64,000 bases of DNA from a virus. Every line of letters starts with the position of its first letter. The stretch's first letter is position 1. Of this stretch, positions 9,836 to 17,716 are shown in pieces. The notes under the pieces were generated by a model. That model was not told where the DNA came from and searched no databases. It saw only the letters and a list, made by a program, of their open reading frames with translations. The position numbers and the translations under genes are program-made. The stretch spans positions 1 through 64,000 of IMG/VR virus record IMGVR_UViG_3300028883_000048. The stretch is one strand, 5' to 3'.

Positions 9836-10207
9836 ATGCCAGACCCTATAAGAATAATAACCACTGTAAACGAGGGTTCGAGTAGCGCATTTGATTGTTA
9901 CGTCAGAGATCGAAATAATGATCTCGTTTATAGTGATAATGTTGACTCGGCGGTTATGACCCTATACAACAAAGCCGACAAGTCTGTAATTAATGATCAG
10001 GAAGATATCGATATCAGCTCGCTGTTTAACGCCGATGGAGATGTGAGCTGTACGATTGTTTTAACCCCTGATGATAACTGCATCGTCGATACTACGAGTA
10101 ATCATCGATACGAAACGCATTCTCTATTTTTAAAGGTTGTGACCCTAAGTCCAGCCTGTACTATAACCGAGGAAATAGAATTTAAAGTAAGAAATTTAAC
10201 AATATAA
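9836..10207 (+). CDS. Hypothetical beta-rich fibre-region protein
   Basis: 123 residues, starting 3 bases after the giant adhesin stop, with AAGGAATAAAG as ribosome site. The composition (many Asp, Val, Thr; pattern RIITTVNEGSSSAFDCYV then MTLYNKADKSVI) suggests one immunoglobulin-like sandwich, similar in style to the N-terminal domains of some phage baseplate upper proteins. I do not assign a family. It belongs to the fibre operon. Confidence 0.5.
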   Translation: MPDPIRIITTVNEGSSSAFDCYVRDRNNDLVYSDNVDSAVMTLYNKADKSVINDQEDIDISSLFNADGDVSCTIVLTPDDNCIVDTTSNHRYETHSLFLKVVTLSPACTITEEIEFKVRNLTI

Positions 10208-10281
10208 TCATCTTAATTACCTACCACGTTAGTTGCTAACATATACCTCATTAACTACTTATTGATAAGAGAGGCTAAGAA

Positions 10282-11292
10282 ATGGGCATAAAAAAACATG
10301 AGATAATTGTCTATGGTTCAGCAACCAGAGACTATGATGGAACAACCTTAAATATTGGCGGTGCCGAAGACACGGCACACAGGCCAGTATTTACCGACCC
10401 GTCATCGGCTATGGAGTTTGAGGCAGTATCGGAATCAGCTTCTGATACCAGTCAGACAATAACAATCACTGGCCGTCGAGCCGCGGGTGCGATTGTTAGT
10501 GATTCATTTACCTTAAACGGTCAGACACCAGCTCAAGCGGGCTCCCCTAATACCCTTGAACGATTGATGAAGGGAACCATTTCGGGTGCCCATACCGGGG
10601 CTGTTGCTATTATGGGCGTAACGAACGTTACTACGGGGACAGCTCAGGGCGGTGATGATTATCAGATCACTCTCGCGGCGGGGGCTTCTGCTGTTGATGA
10701 TTATTATAAAGATATGATAATCCGAACAACTGGCGGTACAGGAGCAAATCAGATTAGACGAATTATCTCCTATAATGGCACAACGAAGGTGGCAACCGTC
10801 TGGCCTTGGACTGGTGATAACCCGTCGACCGATACAACCTATGAGATCGCTCCCGGGATGTTCCTCGACAAAGTTCCTTATCAGGTCAATGAGGTCTCTC
10901 GTCAACCTTATGATATTGCAACCCCCGAAGATGGCGAATCCGATATCACTATTTACAGCAAGGGTTTTATCCATAACTGTTCACAGGATGACCCTGCGAA
11001 AGACTATACTAATGCCAAGGTCTCAGAGGTTGCTGGTGGTCTGGCTGATCAGTGCGCTTTTGCTCTCGAGACCTCTCACGATGGTTCTGGGACAAACGGC
11101 GCGGGTAATGACCGAGAGACAGCTCCCTCGTCTGGCGTCGGTTCGTTTAATTCTGATGAAAAGGATATGGCAAACTCGGGTGTTTTGGAACCCGACACAG
11201 CTCAAGGAATTTGGTGGGCTGTTACTCTTGCCGATGATGATAGCGCGACCAATTCATATTATGAGGTCAAAACCCGGGGCATGAGTGTATGA
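10282..11292 (+). CDS. Hypothetical structural protein (336 aa)
   Basis: Preceded by an untranslated leader of 74 bases (10208-10281) and a strong site (GAGAGG at 10269). The leader is poor in G, like the one in front of the capsid gene, which hints at high expression. The protein is rich in Gly, Thr, Ala and Asp with a repeated beta-strand style and no membrane segment. It overlaps the endolysin gene by 4 bases (ATGA). No family recognised; a tail-fibre or virion-decoration protein is possible. Confidence 0.5.
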   Translation: MGIKKHEIIVYGSATRDYDGTTLNIGGAEDTAHRPVFTDPSSAMEFEAVSESASDTSQTITITGRRAAGAIVSDSFTLNGQTPAQAGSPNTLERLMKGTISGAHTGAVAIMGVTNVTTGTAQGGDDYQITLAAGASAVDDYYKDMIIRTTGGTGANQIRRIISYNGTTKVATVWPWTGDNPSTDTTYEIAPGMFLDKVPYQVNEVSRQPYDIATPEDGESDITIYSKGFIHNCSQDDPAKDYTNAKVSEVAGGLADQCAFALETSHDGSGTNGAGNDRETAPSSGVGSFNSDEKDMANSGVLEPDTAQGIWWAVTLADDDSATNSYYEVKTRGMSV

Positions 11293-11666
11293 TCAAGTCG
11301 TTTGATTATGATCAGGTTCAATTCAAGTCTCAAAAGCTATTATTCGAGTTTGAGAACGATTTAAAAGGCCATGTCCGGCAGATGGTATTGACAATCGCCA
11401 ACCGTTTTTATCAACTCTACGGAATACCGTTTATCATAACATCGGTTATCAGAGATGGTAGTGGTGATCACTCGACTGGTCTCGCTGTTGATATCCGGGC
11501 AAAAACCCTCTCAGCTCAAGTTATATCAGAGATTGTAAATCGATTCAATGAGTTTTATCCTCGATCAAAGAAGATCAGACTCGGTAACGGTAAGGAGATA
11601 ATAGCTCGTACTGCATATGCTCATGGTACTGGAAACAGCTTTCATATCCATGTAGCACATGAATAA
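11289..11666 (+). CDS. M15-type peptidase endolysin (D-Ala-D-Ala carboxypeptidase-like)
   Basis: 125 residues with the M15/hedgehog zinc-peptidase signature: GDHSTGLAVDI (His61, Asp68) and a C-terminal HIH (His119/His121). These residues bind zinc in L-alanyl-D-glutamate or D,D-endopeptidases that cut peptidoglycan stem peptides. No signal peptide, so release would need the holin candidate encoded 48 bases downstream. Start overlaps the previous stop by ATGA. It could instead be a virion-associated lysin, but the location at the end of the late operon next to a membrane protein favours host lysis. Confidence 0.8.
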   Translation: MIKSFDYDQVQFKSQKLLFEFENDLKGHVRQMVLTIANRFYQLYGIPFIITSVIRDGSGDHSTGLAVDIRAKTLSAQVISEIVNRFNEFYPRSKKIRLGNGKEIIARTAYAHGTGNSFHIHVAHE

Positions 11667-11714
11667 CAATAAAGCGCTCTGGTCTCAGGGCTCTTTACAG
11701 AAAGGATTATAAGA

Positions 11715-12098
11715 ATGGAAACAATTTTTGATTCAATTATTTCAAATCTCGGTGGGGTCGCTGGCATCATCATCGCCATTGTCGGCTGGGTGGTAACAAA
11801 ATATGTTCTACCTCTGATCAAGAGCCAGAAGGCCGAGGTCATGGCTCGTCATATAGCCCTAATCGCTGACGATGTGACCGATTCTCTGGTGATGAAATAT
11901 CCGGAGAGTAAATGGGCTCAGATCGCTGACGAGGCTATCGATCAGATTATGGCAATCTGTGACATTAACAAACAAGTCGCCGAGCGTGCGGCTCAAGCCG
12001 CGATGGGCAGAAAAAGCCTGATGGTTGTTGAGGGTGGGACTCTGGCTGAGACCAAAACCGAACAGACATTAACCTCGCCTGACAGCTCGATCGATTAG
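11715..12098 (+). CDS. Putative holin (one N-terminal transmembrane segment)
   Basis: 127 residues. Residues about 13-35 form one clear hydrophobic segment (GVAGIIIAIVGWVVTKYVL); the rest is a soluble amphipathic helical domain (residues about 40-95) with a polar C-terminus. Good ribosome site (GAAAGGATTATAAG). Position between the endolysin and a strong terminator, plus the topology, suggest a single-TM phage holin of the LL-H/phi-type. Known families of this type are about this size. The function is inferred from topology and context. Confidence 0.6.
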   Translation: METIFDSIISNLGGVAGIIIAIVGWVVTKYVLPLIKSQKAEVMARHIALIADDVTDSLVMKYPESKWAQIADEAIDQIMAICDINKQVAERAAQAAMGRKSLMVVEGGTLAETKTEQTLTSPDSSID

Positions 12099-12192
12099 AA
12101 ACCTATTCAGATCCCACCCGAGGGCTCGATCGCTTGATATTAACGCTTATTAACGGCTTATTTGTGAGTTATAATAAAGGGTGGTATTGACA

Positions 12193-12229
12193 AAAAAGCC
12201 CGGTCAGTTATTATCTGACCGGGCTTTTT
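12193..12229. terminator. Bidirectional rho-independent terminator between convergent operons
   Basis: A perfect 15-base-pair stem (AAAAAGCCCGGTCAG pairing with its complement) around a TTATTAT loop. One arm starts with an A-run and the other ends with a T-run, so it can stop the + strand late operon and the - strand accessory operon. It lies between the holin stop (12098) and the stop of the convergent gene (12246). Confidence 0.93.
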
Positions 12230-12245
12230 GATCATGTGGGGGGGC

Positions 12246-12683
12246 TTATTCTTTGCCCATTGTTTTTTTGATATATTCTTTAATCGGCCAATCTTTGTCT
12301 GTTCCATGCCAATAACCATGAGCCCAAAGTTCAATCACAGCTCTTTGAAACAGAGAAAGGTCTTTTATTTTTTTAATCAGACTCGCGGCTGGGACTTTCC
12401 AGTTTTTGTCCAACCCGTAGAGGGTTATGCTATCAGAAACGCTTGGCATTAAATGCTGTCCGGCGAGCCCGGGGGTTAAGGCCATACCGTTAAAGGCATC
12501 GAGGAATAAGCCAAGCTCTCCATGCTCAAATTTGTCTTTTAGGTCATTGATTGTTCTCATATATAGAGCCTCCCACGACCCTATTAGATACTCAGCGCCG
12601 GGGCTGAGTTTGTCGAAGTGAGAGAGTACCCATTTCTGGGTACCCTCTGATAAGACTGGATAAGTTCGTTTGGTTTTGGTCAT
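12246..12683 (-). CDS. Hypothetical accessory protein (145 aa)
   Basis: I start at 12683 (GGGAG 7 bases upstream) and not at the longer in-frame ATG. The product has a basic N-terminus (MTKTKRTYPVL), then mostly helical sequence and a C-terminal segment with WAHGYWHGTDKDW. No family recognised. It is the last gene of the - strand operon before the shared terminator. Confidence 0.55.
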   Translation of the reverse strand: MTKTKRTYPVLSEGTQKWVLSHFDKLSPGAEYLIGSWEALYMRTINDLKDKFEHGELGLFLDAFNGMALTPGLAGQHLMPSVSDSITLYGLDKNWKVPAASLIKKIKDLSLFQRAVIELWAHGYWHGTDKDWPIKEYIKKTMGKE

Positions 12684-12696
12684 TTTGATCTCCCTG

Positions 12697-13134
12697 TTAA
12701 ATGATCTTTGCAATCCGATAAGTGCCCCAAAAATATTTGTTATCTTCTTCCTCATAGTCGCTGACCAGCTCATCGGCGTTTGGCTGATGAGTAACCCCAC
12801 CAGACAAGACCTCAGGTAGATATTGAAAAAATAAGCTTTTGCCGTTTTTTTGTTTTAATACCAAGGTCGCGACCTTCAGGTTCATCTTTTTGCTGTTTAT
12901 ACTCCCCCCATTACTGACCTGAATACTCTTTGATTTTTTAGCGATATCCCAAAGCGCATCGAAACTCAGATGATGAAATATCAATCTGCCCTCAAACAGA
13001 CAATCGATGCCTGTATCCTTGATGATCTCAACATATTGATAATCGACTTTTGCCTTATGATCATGCTTCTCATAAACCAGAACGGCGTGACCGTCTTGGT
13101 AAAGATAAACACAATTTAATTTTGCTCTGCTCAT
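12697..13134 (-). CDS. Hypothetical accessory protein (145 aa)
   Basis: Start chosen at 13134 because AAAGGAGATCAAA lies directly upstream; the same ribosome sequence precedes several genes of this operon. The sequence alternates strands and Lys-rich turns (VYLYQDGHAVLVYEKHDHKAKVDYQ) and ends with an acidic patch (SDYEEEDNKY). Not recognised. Its leader has a 10-base-pair hairpin (13151-13174). Confidence 0.55.
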   Translation of the reverse strand: MSRAKLNCVYLYQDGHAVLVYEKHDHKAKVDYQYVEIIKDTGIDCLFEGRLIFHHLSFDALWDIAKKSKSIQVSNGGSINSKKMNLKVATLVLKQKNGKSLFFQYLPEVLSGGVTHQPNADELVSDYEEEDNKYFWGTYRIAKII

Positions 13135-13150
13135 TTTGATCTCCTTTGTT

Positions 13151-13174
13151 TCGGGCGGGACGATTCCCGCCCGA
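13151..13174. other. Leader hairpin upstream of the 13134 gene
   Basis: Stem TCGGGCGGGA with its complement around a 4-base loop (CGAT), ten pairs. On the - strand it lies between the TTTGAGAACAT box (13178-13188) and the AAAGGAG ribosome site. There is no T-run after it on either strand, so it is more likely an RNA leader or stability element than a terminator. Confidence 0.7.
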
Positions 13175-13189
13175 TCGATGTTCTCAAAT

Positions 13190-13405
13190 TTACTCATCTG
13201 TCTTGATGCGATCGATTAACGTTCCAAGTTCCCGCGCACAATGAGTCCAATAGTCATAATCTTCATCAGAAACCATCGGGCTATTAGACTTATGATAACA
13301 GACCTGTTCAATCAGCTCTAAGGTCTTTACGATGCCATGCTCATCAATATAATCTTCCTCGATGGCATACTCAAGTTCTTGATCTGTCGGCTTTTGGTTT
13401 AACAT
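13190..13405 (-). CDS. Hypothetical acidic protein (71 aa)
   Basis: Start at 13405 chosen for its site (AAAGGAGAGATCAAA). A small acidic helical protein (EYAIEEDYIDEHGIV, SDEDYDYWTHCARELG). Small acidic early proteins of phages often inhibit host enzymes or mimic DNA, but nothing here identifies a target. The intergenic gap to the upstream gene is only 16 bases. Confidence 0.5.
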   Translation of the reverse strand: MLNQKPTDQELEYAIEEDYIDEHGIVKTLELIEQVCYHKSNSPMVSDEDYDYWTHCARELGTLIDRIKTDE

Positions 13406-13421
13406 TTTGATCTCTCCTTTA

Positions 13422-14066
13422 TTAATGTTCCCAAACATCGGCATCAAAAGCCGATGTTTTACTTGCCCATTCATCCAGTGCGTCGCTGGCGTTGCTTGCG
13501 TCTTCATTGAGAATGCCCTTATGATTTGAGCCATCCCATTTCTTGGTATATCCGGCCAAAATCCGATTAACCAGCTCGGTAAATTCTCGGCTGTCTAACA
13601 TATCGGCCAGATCGGAACCCTTGACGTATGATGAAATTTCATATCTTAAGGTTCGGCCATGATAAACATTTATTGGGACGGCGTTTCCGATTTCATCATC
13701 AAAACCCGCCCAAACTGTTTTAGCGTCGCAATCGATTTCGATCATTGCTGGCTGAGGTTGTGACTGGCTCGGGTACTTATTATAAACCGGAACCAGCGTA
13801 TCTCTCATCTCTTTCAGATCGTTAATGATTTTAAAATGTCGGTGAATAATTGGCTCATAAGGGGCTGGCTTAAAAACCTTTAAATGATCTGTTGCGTGGT
13901 TGATCTCATATTCGTCGATCTTCTTATTTAGATCGTCCGAGCGATACACCAATACTGTAGCCGGGCAACCGTTTTTGATTGATAACCGATAAGCTTCCTT
14001 GTCAGCATCGTCTTTTTTCTCAAACCAGATTCCAGCGACCTGATAGTTTCTTTTTTCTTCTGTCAT
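13422..14066 (-). CDS. Hypothetical accessory protein (214 aa), first gene behind a consensus promoter
   Basis: Start at 14066 follows AAAGGAGAGATCAAAAG. The product is soluble and mixed alpha/beta; the middle (MIEIDCDAKTVWAGFDDEIGNAVPINVYHGRT) looks like a small beta-domain. No family recognised. It is the first gene after the promoter at 14111-14139, so it should be well expressed, perhaps constitutively in the lysogen. The 3' end of the gene itself holds an inverted repeat (AAACATCGGC and complement) just before the next ribosome site. Confidence 0.6.
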   Translation of the reverse strand: MTEEKRNYQVAGIWFEKKDDADKEAYRLSIKNGCPATVLVYRSDDLNKKIDEYEINHATDHLKVFKPAPYEPIIHRHFKIINDLKEMRDTLVPVYNKYPSQSQPQPAMIEIDCDAKTVWAGFDDEIGNAVPINVYHGRTLRYEISSYVKGSDLADMLDSREFTELVNRILAGYTKKWDGSNHKGILNEDASNASDALDEWASKTSAFDADVWEH

Positions 14067-14110
14067 CTTTTGATCTCTCCTTTGTTAATGTTCTCAATCA
14101 TCATGTAATC

Positions 14111-14139
14111 ATTATAATATTATTATCGGCTTTTGTCAA
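14111..14139 (-). promoter_or_regulatory. Consensus sigma-70 promoter for the 14066-12246 genes
   Basis: On the - strand: TTGACA (14139-14134), 17-base spacer, TATAAT (14116-14111). Both hexamers are perfect. The predicted start is near 14104, giving a short leader with TTGAGAACAT and AAAGGAG. The -35 overlaps the T-run of the upstream terminator. Confidence 0.9.
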
Positions 14140-14140
14140 G

Positions 14141-14177
14141 AAAAAAATCAGATATTTTTCCGAAAAATATCTGATTT
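14141..14177 (-). terminator. Rho-independent terminator after the ribbon-helix-helix gene
   Basis: On the - strand a 15-base arm (AAATCAGATATTTTT) pairs perfectly with its complement around a CGG loop and is followed by a T-run (14144-14141). It separates the upstream part of the accessory operon from the promoter at 14111-14139. Confidence 0.88.
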
Positions 14178-14220
14178 ATTATGGAGGTCTGGTTAAGTCG
14201 TTATATAATAACAGGTTAAA

Positions 14221-14430
14221 TTATATTATGTCCTCTGGATGTACCTTGATTTTTATCTCAATTCCATGAGACAGGTGATGCCTGATTATCATTCTAACCA
14301 GCTCTGACATACTCAACCCGTTTTCCTTGGCGATTGCCATTAAACTCTCGCGCATCTCAACTGGGAGCAAGATATTGGTATTAACATAGTCGCCCGGGGC
14401 TGGTGATTTATCTGGTTTTGTTTTTGCCAT
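14221..14430 (-). CDS. Ribbon-helix-helix (CopG/Arc-like) regulator
   Basis: 69 residues. The segment VNTNILLPVEMRESLMAIAKENGLSMSELVRMIIRHHL fits the RHH fold: a short strand (NTNILLP), helix, then SMSELVRMIIRHHL as second helix. These bind DNA as dimers. Start follows TAGGAGATATAA. It could regulate the accessory operon or be an orphan antitoxin; no toxin partner is apparent next to it. Confidence 0.7.
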   Translation of the reverse strand: MAKTKPDKSPAPGDYVNTNILLPVEMRESLMAIAKENGLSMSELVRMIIRHHLSHGIEIKIKVHPEDII

Positions 14431-14531
14431 TTATATCTCCTATTTTAGACTTGATCTGTTTCTGATTTCAGTTATCTTGAGATCGCTCAACTTAGGGCTT
14501 GATCTTGTCCTTTGTTGATGTTCTCAAACCT

Positions 14532-14565
14532 CGGCGGGCGACTGATCATCGCCCGTCGGTTTTTT
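14532..14565 (+). terminator. GC-rich hairpin with T-run on the + strand
   Basis: Stem CGGCGGGCGA pairs with TCGCCCGTCGG (one G-T pair), then TTTTTT at 14560-14565. By shape it is a + strand intrinsic terminator, yet the genes here run on the - strand, where it lies between the 14571 stop and the next leader. It may block antisense transcription or act as a - strand leader structure. Confidence 0.6.
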
Positions 14566-14570
14566 AATAT

Positions 14571-15041
14571 TCATTCCTTTCCCATCAGCCAAAATCCCAA
14601 AACCCTGAGTCCGAAGGTCAATATCATAGATAACACCAATACAAGAACCTCTGTCCAATAGCCGTTAAAGAGAGAAGCGACTATTCCAATAGGCACTACT
14701 CCAACTCCCATGATGAATAGGCCAATAATGACAGGCCATACTCCCCAAATAATTAGCGTGGTTAATAGTCCCAAAAACCATGCTGTCAATCCAAAGATAT
14801 AGCTTGAGATAAAGAATCCGAGACCGCCCCAAACGCGAGTCCTCGGGATGAGGGCAAGCGGTAAAAAGATGACAACATTTACCCCAAAAAACAGAAAAGA
14901 TATTAACATCAGCCAAGGGAGAATTTTTGCCGCAATAGCGGTTCCGGAAATAATAAGTAAAAATAAGGCAAATCCAGCTATTGATATAACCGTCGTAAGC
15001 GTGATCTTCCCCACACTTACAATTGTATCTTTGACGCTCAT
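14571..15041 (-). CDS. Multi-pass inner-membrane protein
   Basis: 156 residues, nearly all hydrophobic: four to five membrane segments starting near residues 13, 38, 70, 95 and 130 with short polar loops (ALIPRTRVWGG). Start overlaps the preceding zinc-ribbon gene by 4 bases. No family recognised. Membrane proteins in accessory or lysogenic phage operons often serve superinfection exclusion; that is inference only. Confidence 0.6.
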   Translation of the reverse strand: MSVKDTIVSVGKITLTTVISIAGFALFLLIISGTAIAAKILPWLMLISFLFFGVNVVIFLPLALIPRTRVWGGLGFFISSYIFGLTAWFLGLLTTLIIWGVWPVIIGLFIMGVGVVPIGIVASLFNGYWTEVLVLVLSMILTFGLRVLGFWLMGKE

Positions 15042-15247
15042 GTTCTCATCTCCTTAAAGTAGGTTTCAATTCGTTTATCTTGTTCAGCCTCACACTCAGG
15101 ACATCGAGCTGGCAGGTCTTGAGCTTTGGCAAGATGCGAGACTGGCTCGTCAGAAACCAGTCTCCCACAAACCTCACAAGCCTTATAGAACTTGGGATTA
15201 TTAATATCCCTGTTCCAATATATTCTGCTGGGTTTATATTTGGTCAT
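15038..15247 (-). CDS. Small zinc-ribbon protein
   Basis: 69 residues with two Cys pairs, CEVC and CPEC, spaced as in a treble-clef or zinc-ribbon knuckle. The start at 15247 has GGAG with 6-base spacing and overlaps the upstream stop (TAATG). Such small zinc proteins in phages are often adaptors to host polymerase or nucleases; no specific partner can be named. Confidence 0.6.
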   Translation of the reverse strand: MTKYKPSRIYWNRDINNPKFYKACEVCGRLVSDEPVSHLAKAQDLPARCPECEAEQDKRIETYFKEMRT

Positions 15248-15519
15248 TATATTCTCCATCCTCCTTTAACCTCAGGGACTTTTCTGAGTGCCCTACCGTC
15301 CTTATAGGCTTTGATTGGTTTGTAATTCCTGAGATCAATGTCGTTCGAGAAGACATAATTGTTCTTACCTCCCCAAGCGACAAGAAACCAATCGAGGAAA
15401 ACATCATCCTCTTTTTTGTCAATTTGCTCTATAACCAGATAAGTAAATATATGATCTTTTGACTGCTCTCTTGCCTGTTTAAAGGCTCTTTGCTTAAGTT
15501 GGTTTATTAGGTTATCCAT
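15247..15519 (-). CDS. Hypothetical protein (90 aa)
   Basis: Soluble, starts with a basic amphipathic helix (MDNLINQLKQRAFKQAREQSK) followed by a strand-rich part (HIFTYLVIEQID, FLDWFLVAWGG). Overlaps the zinc-ribbon start by TAATG and follows the HExxH gene by 9 bases, so it is coupled in the operon. Not recognised. Confidence 0.5.
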   Translation of the reverse strand: MDNLINQLKQRAFKQAREQSKDHIFTYLVIEQIDKKEDDVFLDWFLVAWGGKNNYVFSNDIDLRNYKPIKAYKDGRALRKVPEVKGGWRI

Positions 15520-15528
15520 ATCAGTTAT

Positions 15529-16419
15529 TTATTCCTCTCTCGTCTCTGGCTCTAAGCTCTCGCCATTACAGCGATCAATAACATCCTTCAGGTCGGTACA
15601 GCATTTTATCGTTGTACCATCACAGACAAACATCATGCCCTCGGGAGCTAAAACATCATAGAGATCGCCGTACTCGACGGCGCATCGATGACCATCAACC
15701 TCAATCCAGCCATAGATTGAACAGCCTCTTTCTGCTCTATATTGTTCGGCCTCCTTATCGGTTGCCAATTCAATCGGTTGTTTTTTGATCGGCTTATCTG
15801 GCTTGATATGACCTTCCCGAACCAAATAGTTATAGAACTTGGATTTAACTGCCAGCTTCTCATAATGATCAACCATCTCATCGGCGAGTTTATCGAAAGC
15901 CTTTTTGATATTGGCTGGCAGTCCCTTCTCTCTCAGCTCTTTAATAGCCAGTGTATCGGTTATGTTCGCCCGGCGTTCATGGATTCGGTTGTCATGGCGA
16001 CGATTATATTCTCCGAACTTCCGACGAGCCTGCATATCAGCAACGTGCTTGGTCTCGTGAATCACAACCTCAAAAAACGACCATAGAGTATTATATGCCA
16101 TTGTTCGGCGACCATCTTTATCGGCATTAAAGAACCGTTTCATCGTGAAGGCTCGACTACCGTTCGGCATACTTACCCAATAGAAACCCCTGTTAGTATA
16201 TTGAGAATTAAACTCTGATTTGCTTGCCCCGGGTATAAAGTAGTTCATATTGACCAGATCACAGGATAATGCCTTGCCACCAATCTTATAATCCGATGGC
16301 TTGACGATAACCACAATATTGGGTTTACATTCAGTTCGCCTACACGCCCATTGAGCTAAGACCTTAAAAGGCGCATCGCTAAGCTTTGTAAAGTTATATA
16401 GTTTGATTCCTTTTGTCAT
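15529..16419 (-). CDS. Putative zinc metallopeptidase-like protein (HETKH motif)
   Basis: 296 residues. Residues 119-130 read VIHETKHVADMQ, an HExxH zinc motif (His121, Glu122, His125) in a helix, with a downstream acidic helix (ERRANITDTLAIKELRE) that could supply the third ligand. Cysteines at both ends (CRRTEC, CKPN; CCTDL) may bind another metal. No signal peptide. HExxH domains in cytoplasmic phage/plasmid proteins occur in ArdC-like anti-restriction proteins and in uncharacterised phage peptidases. I cannot place it firmly in either. Start at 16419 follows TAGGAGATCAAG. Confidence 0.55.
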   Translation of the reverse strand: MTKGIKLYNFTKLSDAPFKVLAQWACRRTECKPNIVVIVKPSDYKIGGKALSCDLVNMNYFIPGASKSEFNSQYTNRGFYWVSMPNGSRAFTMKRFFNADKDGRRTMAYNTLWSFFEVVIHETKHVADMQARRKFGEYNRRHDNRIHERRANITDTLAIKELREKGLPANIKKAFDKLADEMVDHYEKLAVKSKFYNYLVREGHIKPDKPIKKQPIELATDKEAEQYRAERGCSIYGWIEVDGHRCAVEYGDLYDVLAPEGMMFVCDGTTIKCCTDLKDVIDRCNGESLEPETREE

Positions 16420-16438
16420 CTTGATCTCCTATATATAA

Positions 16439-16465
16439 GACTGGCTCTCTGATCGGGAGCCAGTC
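16439..16465. other. Leader hairpin upstream of the HExxH gene
   Basis: GACTGGCTC and its perfect complement around a 9-base loop. It lies between the DUF932 stop (16479) and the next start (16419). No T-run follows on the - strand (TTATATATAGGAG), so it is probably a leader structure. Confidence 0.65.
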
Positions 16466-16478
16466 CATAAACCTCCAA

Positions 16479-17597
16479 TTAGTTATTAGCGTTCTCCATC
16501 ATAACCTCCCACTCGGCATTGGTGAGGTTGATAACCCGGTTGGCAAGTCTCTCGAGCTCAACCTGTCGATCGTAACTTGATGATTCCTTAGCGATCTCGG
16601 TCATCGCGTTGGTCAATCCCCAGCAGGTCATATCGCCGTGACTCATTAGTGACCTCAAAATGCTTTTGCTCTCATGCTCTCTGAACTGGGAGCCAATACG
16701 CTGGTCAGTCAGTTCGATCAGCTTGGCGGGATTGGCTTCGATCTTCCGATCGGCTGAGTCTCTCAGTTTGTCGATCTCAGCCTCAAAAATATCTCTGCTG
16801 AACGTTCCCTCAACAATATCGCGGACTTTCATCCAGAACGCCGAGTCGATCGCCTTCATGGTCTCGTCTTTTAAAAATTCGGTTATACCATCATCATTCC
16901 CGAACTTTGAGCCGAGATGATATTTCCTGATTGCGTGACTGGTAATCAACCCGTTTTGACAAACCAATCTCCAAATTAGAGGCTCAATCTTCAGCGAGCC
17001 ACTTCCAACCTCGCTGTTGCTGATGATGATACCGGCCTGAACCATATCACCAACTCTGATGTCGGCGGTCAATCTCTCGGTCACTCCCTTGATATACATC
17101 CGACGCTCAGTTATGGCCGCCTGTTTGATCATCACCTTGTTATTGGTCAATGTCGGCGAGACCGCCGAGATCAGATCGAAATTGTCAAGCGGTCGATAAC
17201 TGCTTGACAGGATGGCTCTGGCTCTGCCATCGACCGTTCGGACAAAAGTCTCTTTCGGCTCGTTCTTAAACCAGTGCTGAATATTTTCTCTCAGCAGTTC
17301 CGGTGCCTCAACCATCATGCGATCATAATACCTTTTTGGTATCTTGACCTTGCTTGCGATCTGGCTGTGACAGTGATTTGTGATCTGGAATCGGCTGTCA
17401 CCAATCCTCATGTTGAGATTGTCGTCGATTTCAAAACCATCGTGATCGGTACTGACGTTAAAATCCCGGGCTGTACTGGCAATCCGATCAAGCTCTGAGA
17501 TAAAGCCGGGTAGTTGGGCTTCGTTATAAACCTGATCATTAATTCCATCGTCGTACTCGGCGACGATCTCGGGGTTACGGGTTAATTCTGTTGACAT
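16479..17597 (-). CDS. DUF932 family phage/plasmid-like protein
   Basis: 372 residues from 17597, chosen because AAGGAGG lies 6 bases upstream and because the promoter at 17688-17716 would start transcription near 17681, too late for the upstream ATG. The order of conserved blocks fits DUF932/TIGR03299: an N-terminal MRIGDSRFQITNHCHSQIA segment, PKRYYDRMM, a central FVRTVDGRARAILSSSYRPLDN block, and IEPLIWRLVCQNGLIT. The family is common on phages and plasmids and its function is not established. It leads the accessory operon, so it should be the most strongly transcribed of its genes. Confidence 0.82.
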   Translation of the reverse strand: MSTELTRNPEIVAEYDDGINDQVYNEAQLPGFISELDRIASTARDFNVSTDHDGFEIDDNLNMRIGDSRFQITNHCHSQIASKVKIPKRYYDRMMVEAPELLRENIQHWFKNEPKETFVRTVDGRARAILSSSYRPLDNFDLISAVSPTLTNNKVMIKQAAITERRMYIKGVTERLTADIRVGDMVQAGIIISNSEVGSGSLKIEPLIWRLVCQNGLITSHAIRKYHLGSKFGNDDGITEFLKDETMKAIDSAFWMKVRDIVEGTFSRDIFEAEIDKLRDSADRKIEANPAKLIELTDQRIGSQFREHESKSILRSLMSHGDMTCWGLTNAMTEIAKESSSYDRQVELERLANRVINLTNAEWEVMMENANN

Positions 17598-17687
17598 CTC
17601 AAACCTCCTTAAACTTAGGTTGTGAGCCAGATTAATTTCCGGCTCGTTATTGATCTTGTCTGTTATGTTCTCAACTATCATGTCATT

Positions 17688-17716
17688 ATTATAATAATTA
17701 TATAAAATAATGTCAA
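17688..17716 (-). promoter_or_regulatory. Consensus sigma-70 promoter for the DUF932-led operon
   Basis: On the - strand: TTGACA (17716-17711), 17-base spacer, TATAAT (17693-17688), both perfect. An AT-rich sequence shared with the switch region (TTATAATATTTTAT, 17735-17748) lies just upstream of the -35. The transcribed leader begins with a CATGAT/TTGAGAACAT block also found behind the 14111 promoter. Confidence 0.9.

Noticed and set aside
10513-10974. A 153-residue - strand frame opposite the 10282 gene
   Set aside because: Antisense shadow without a ribosome site or context.
10775-11284. A 169-residue + strand frame in the 10282 gene
   Set aside because: Second frame of the same region with no start site; the 10282 frame has leader and ribosome site.
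13979-14269. A + strand frame over the 14.1 kb promoter and terminator
   Set aside because: It covers a perfect promoter and terminator of the opposite strand and has no site of its own.
14221-14430. Toxin-antitoxin pair
   Set aside because: The ribbon-helix-helix protein has no adjacent small toxin-like gene; the next gene upstream is a membrane protein and the downstream one is separated by a terminator.
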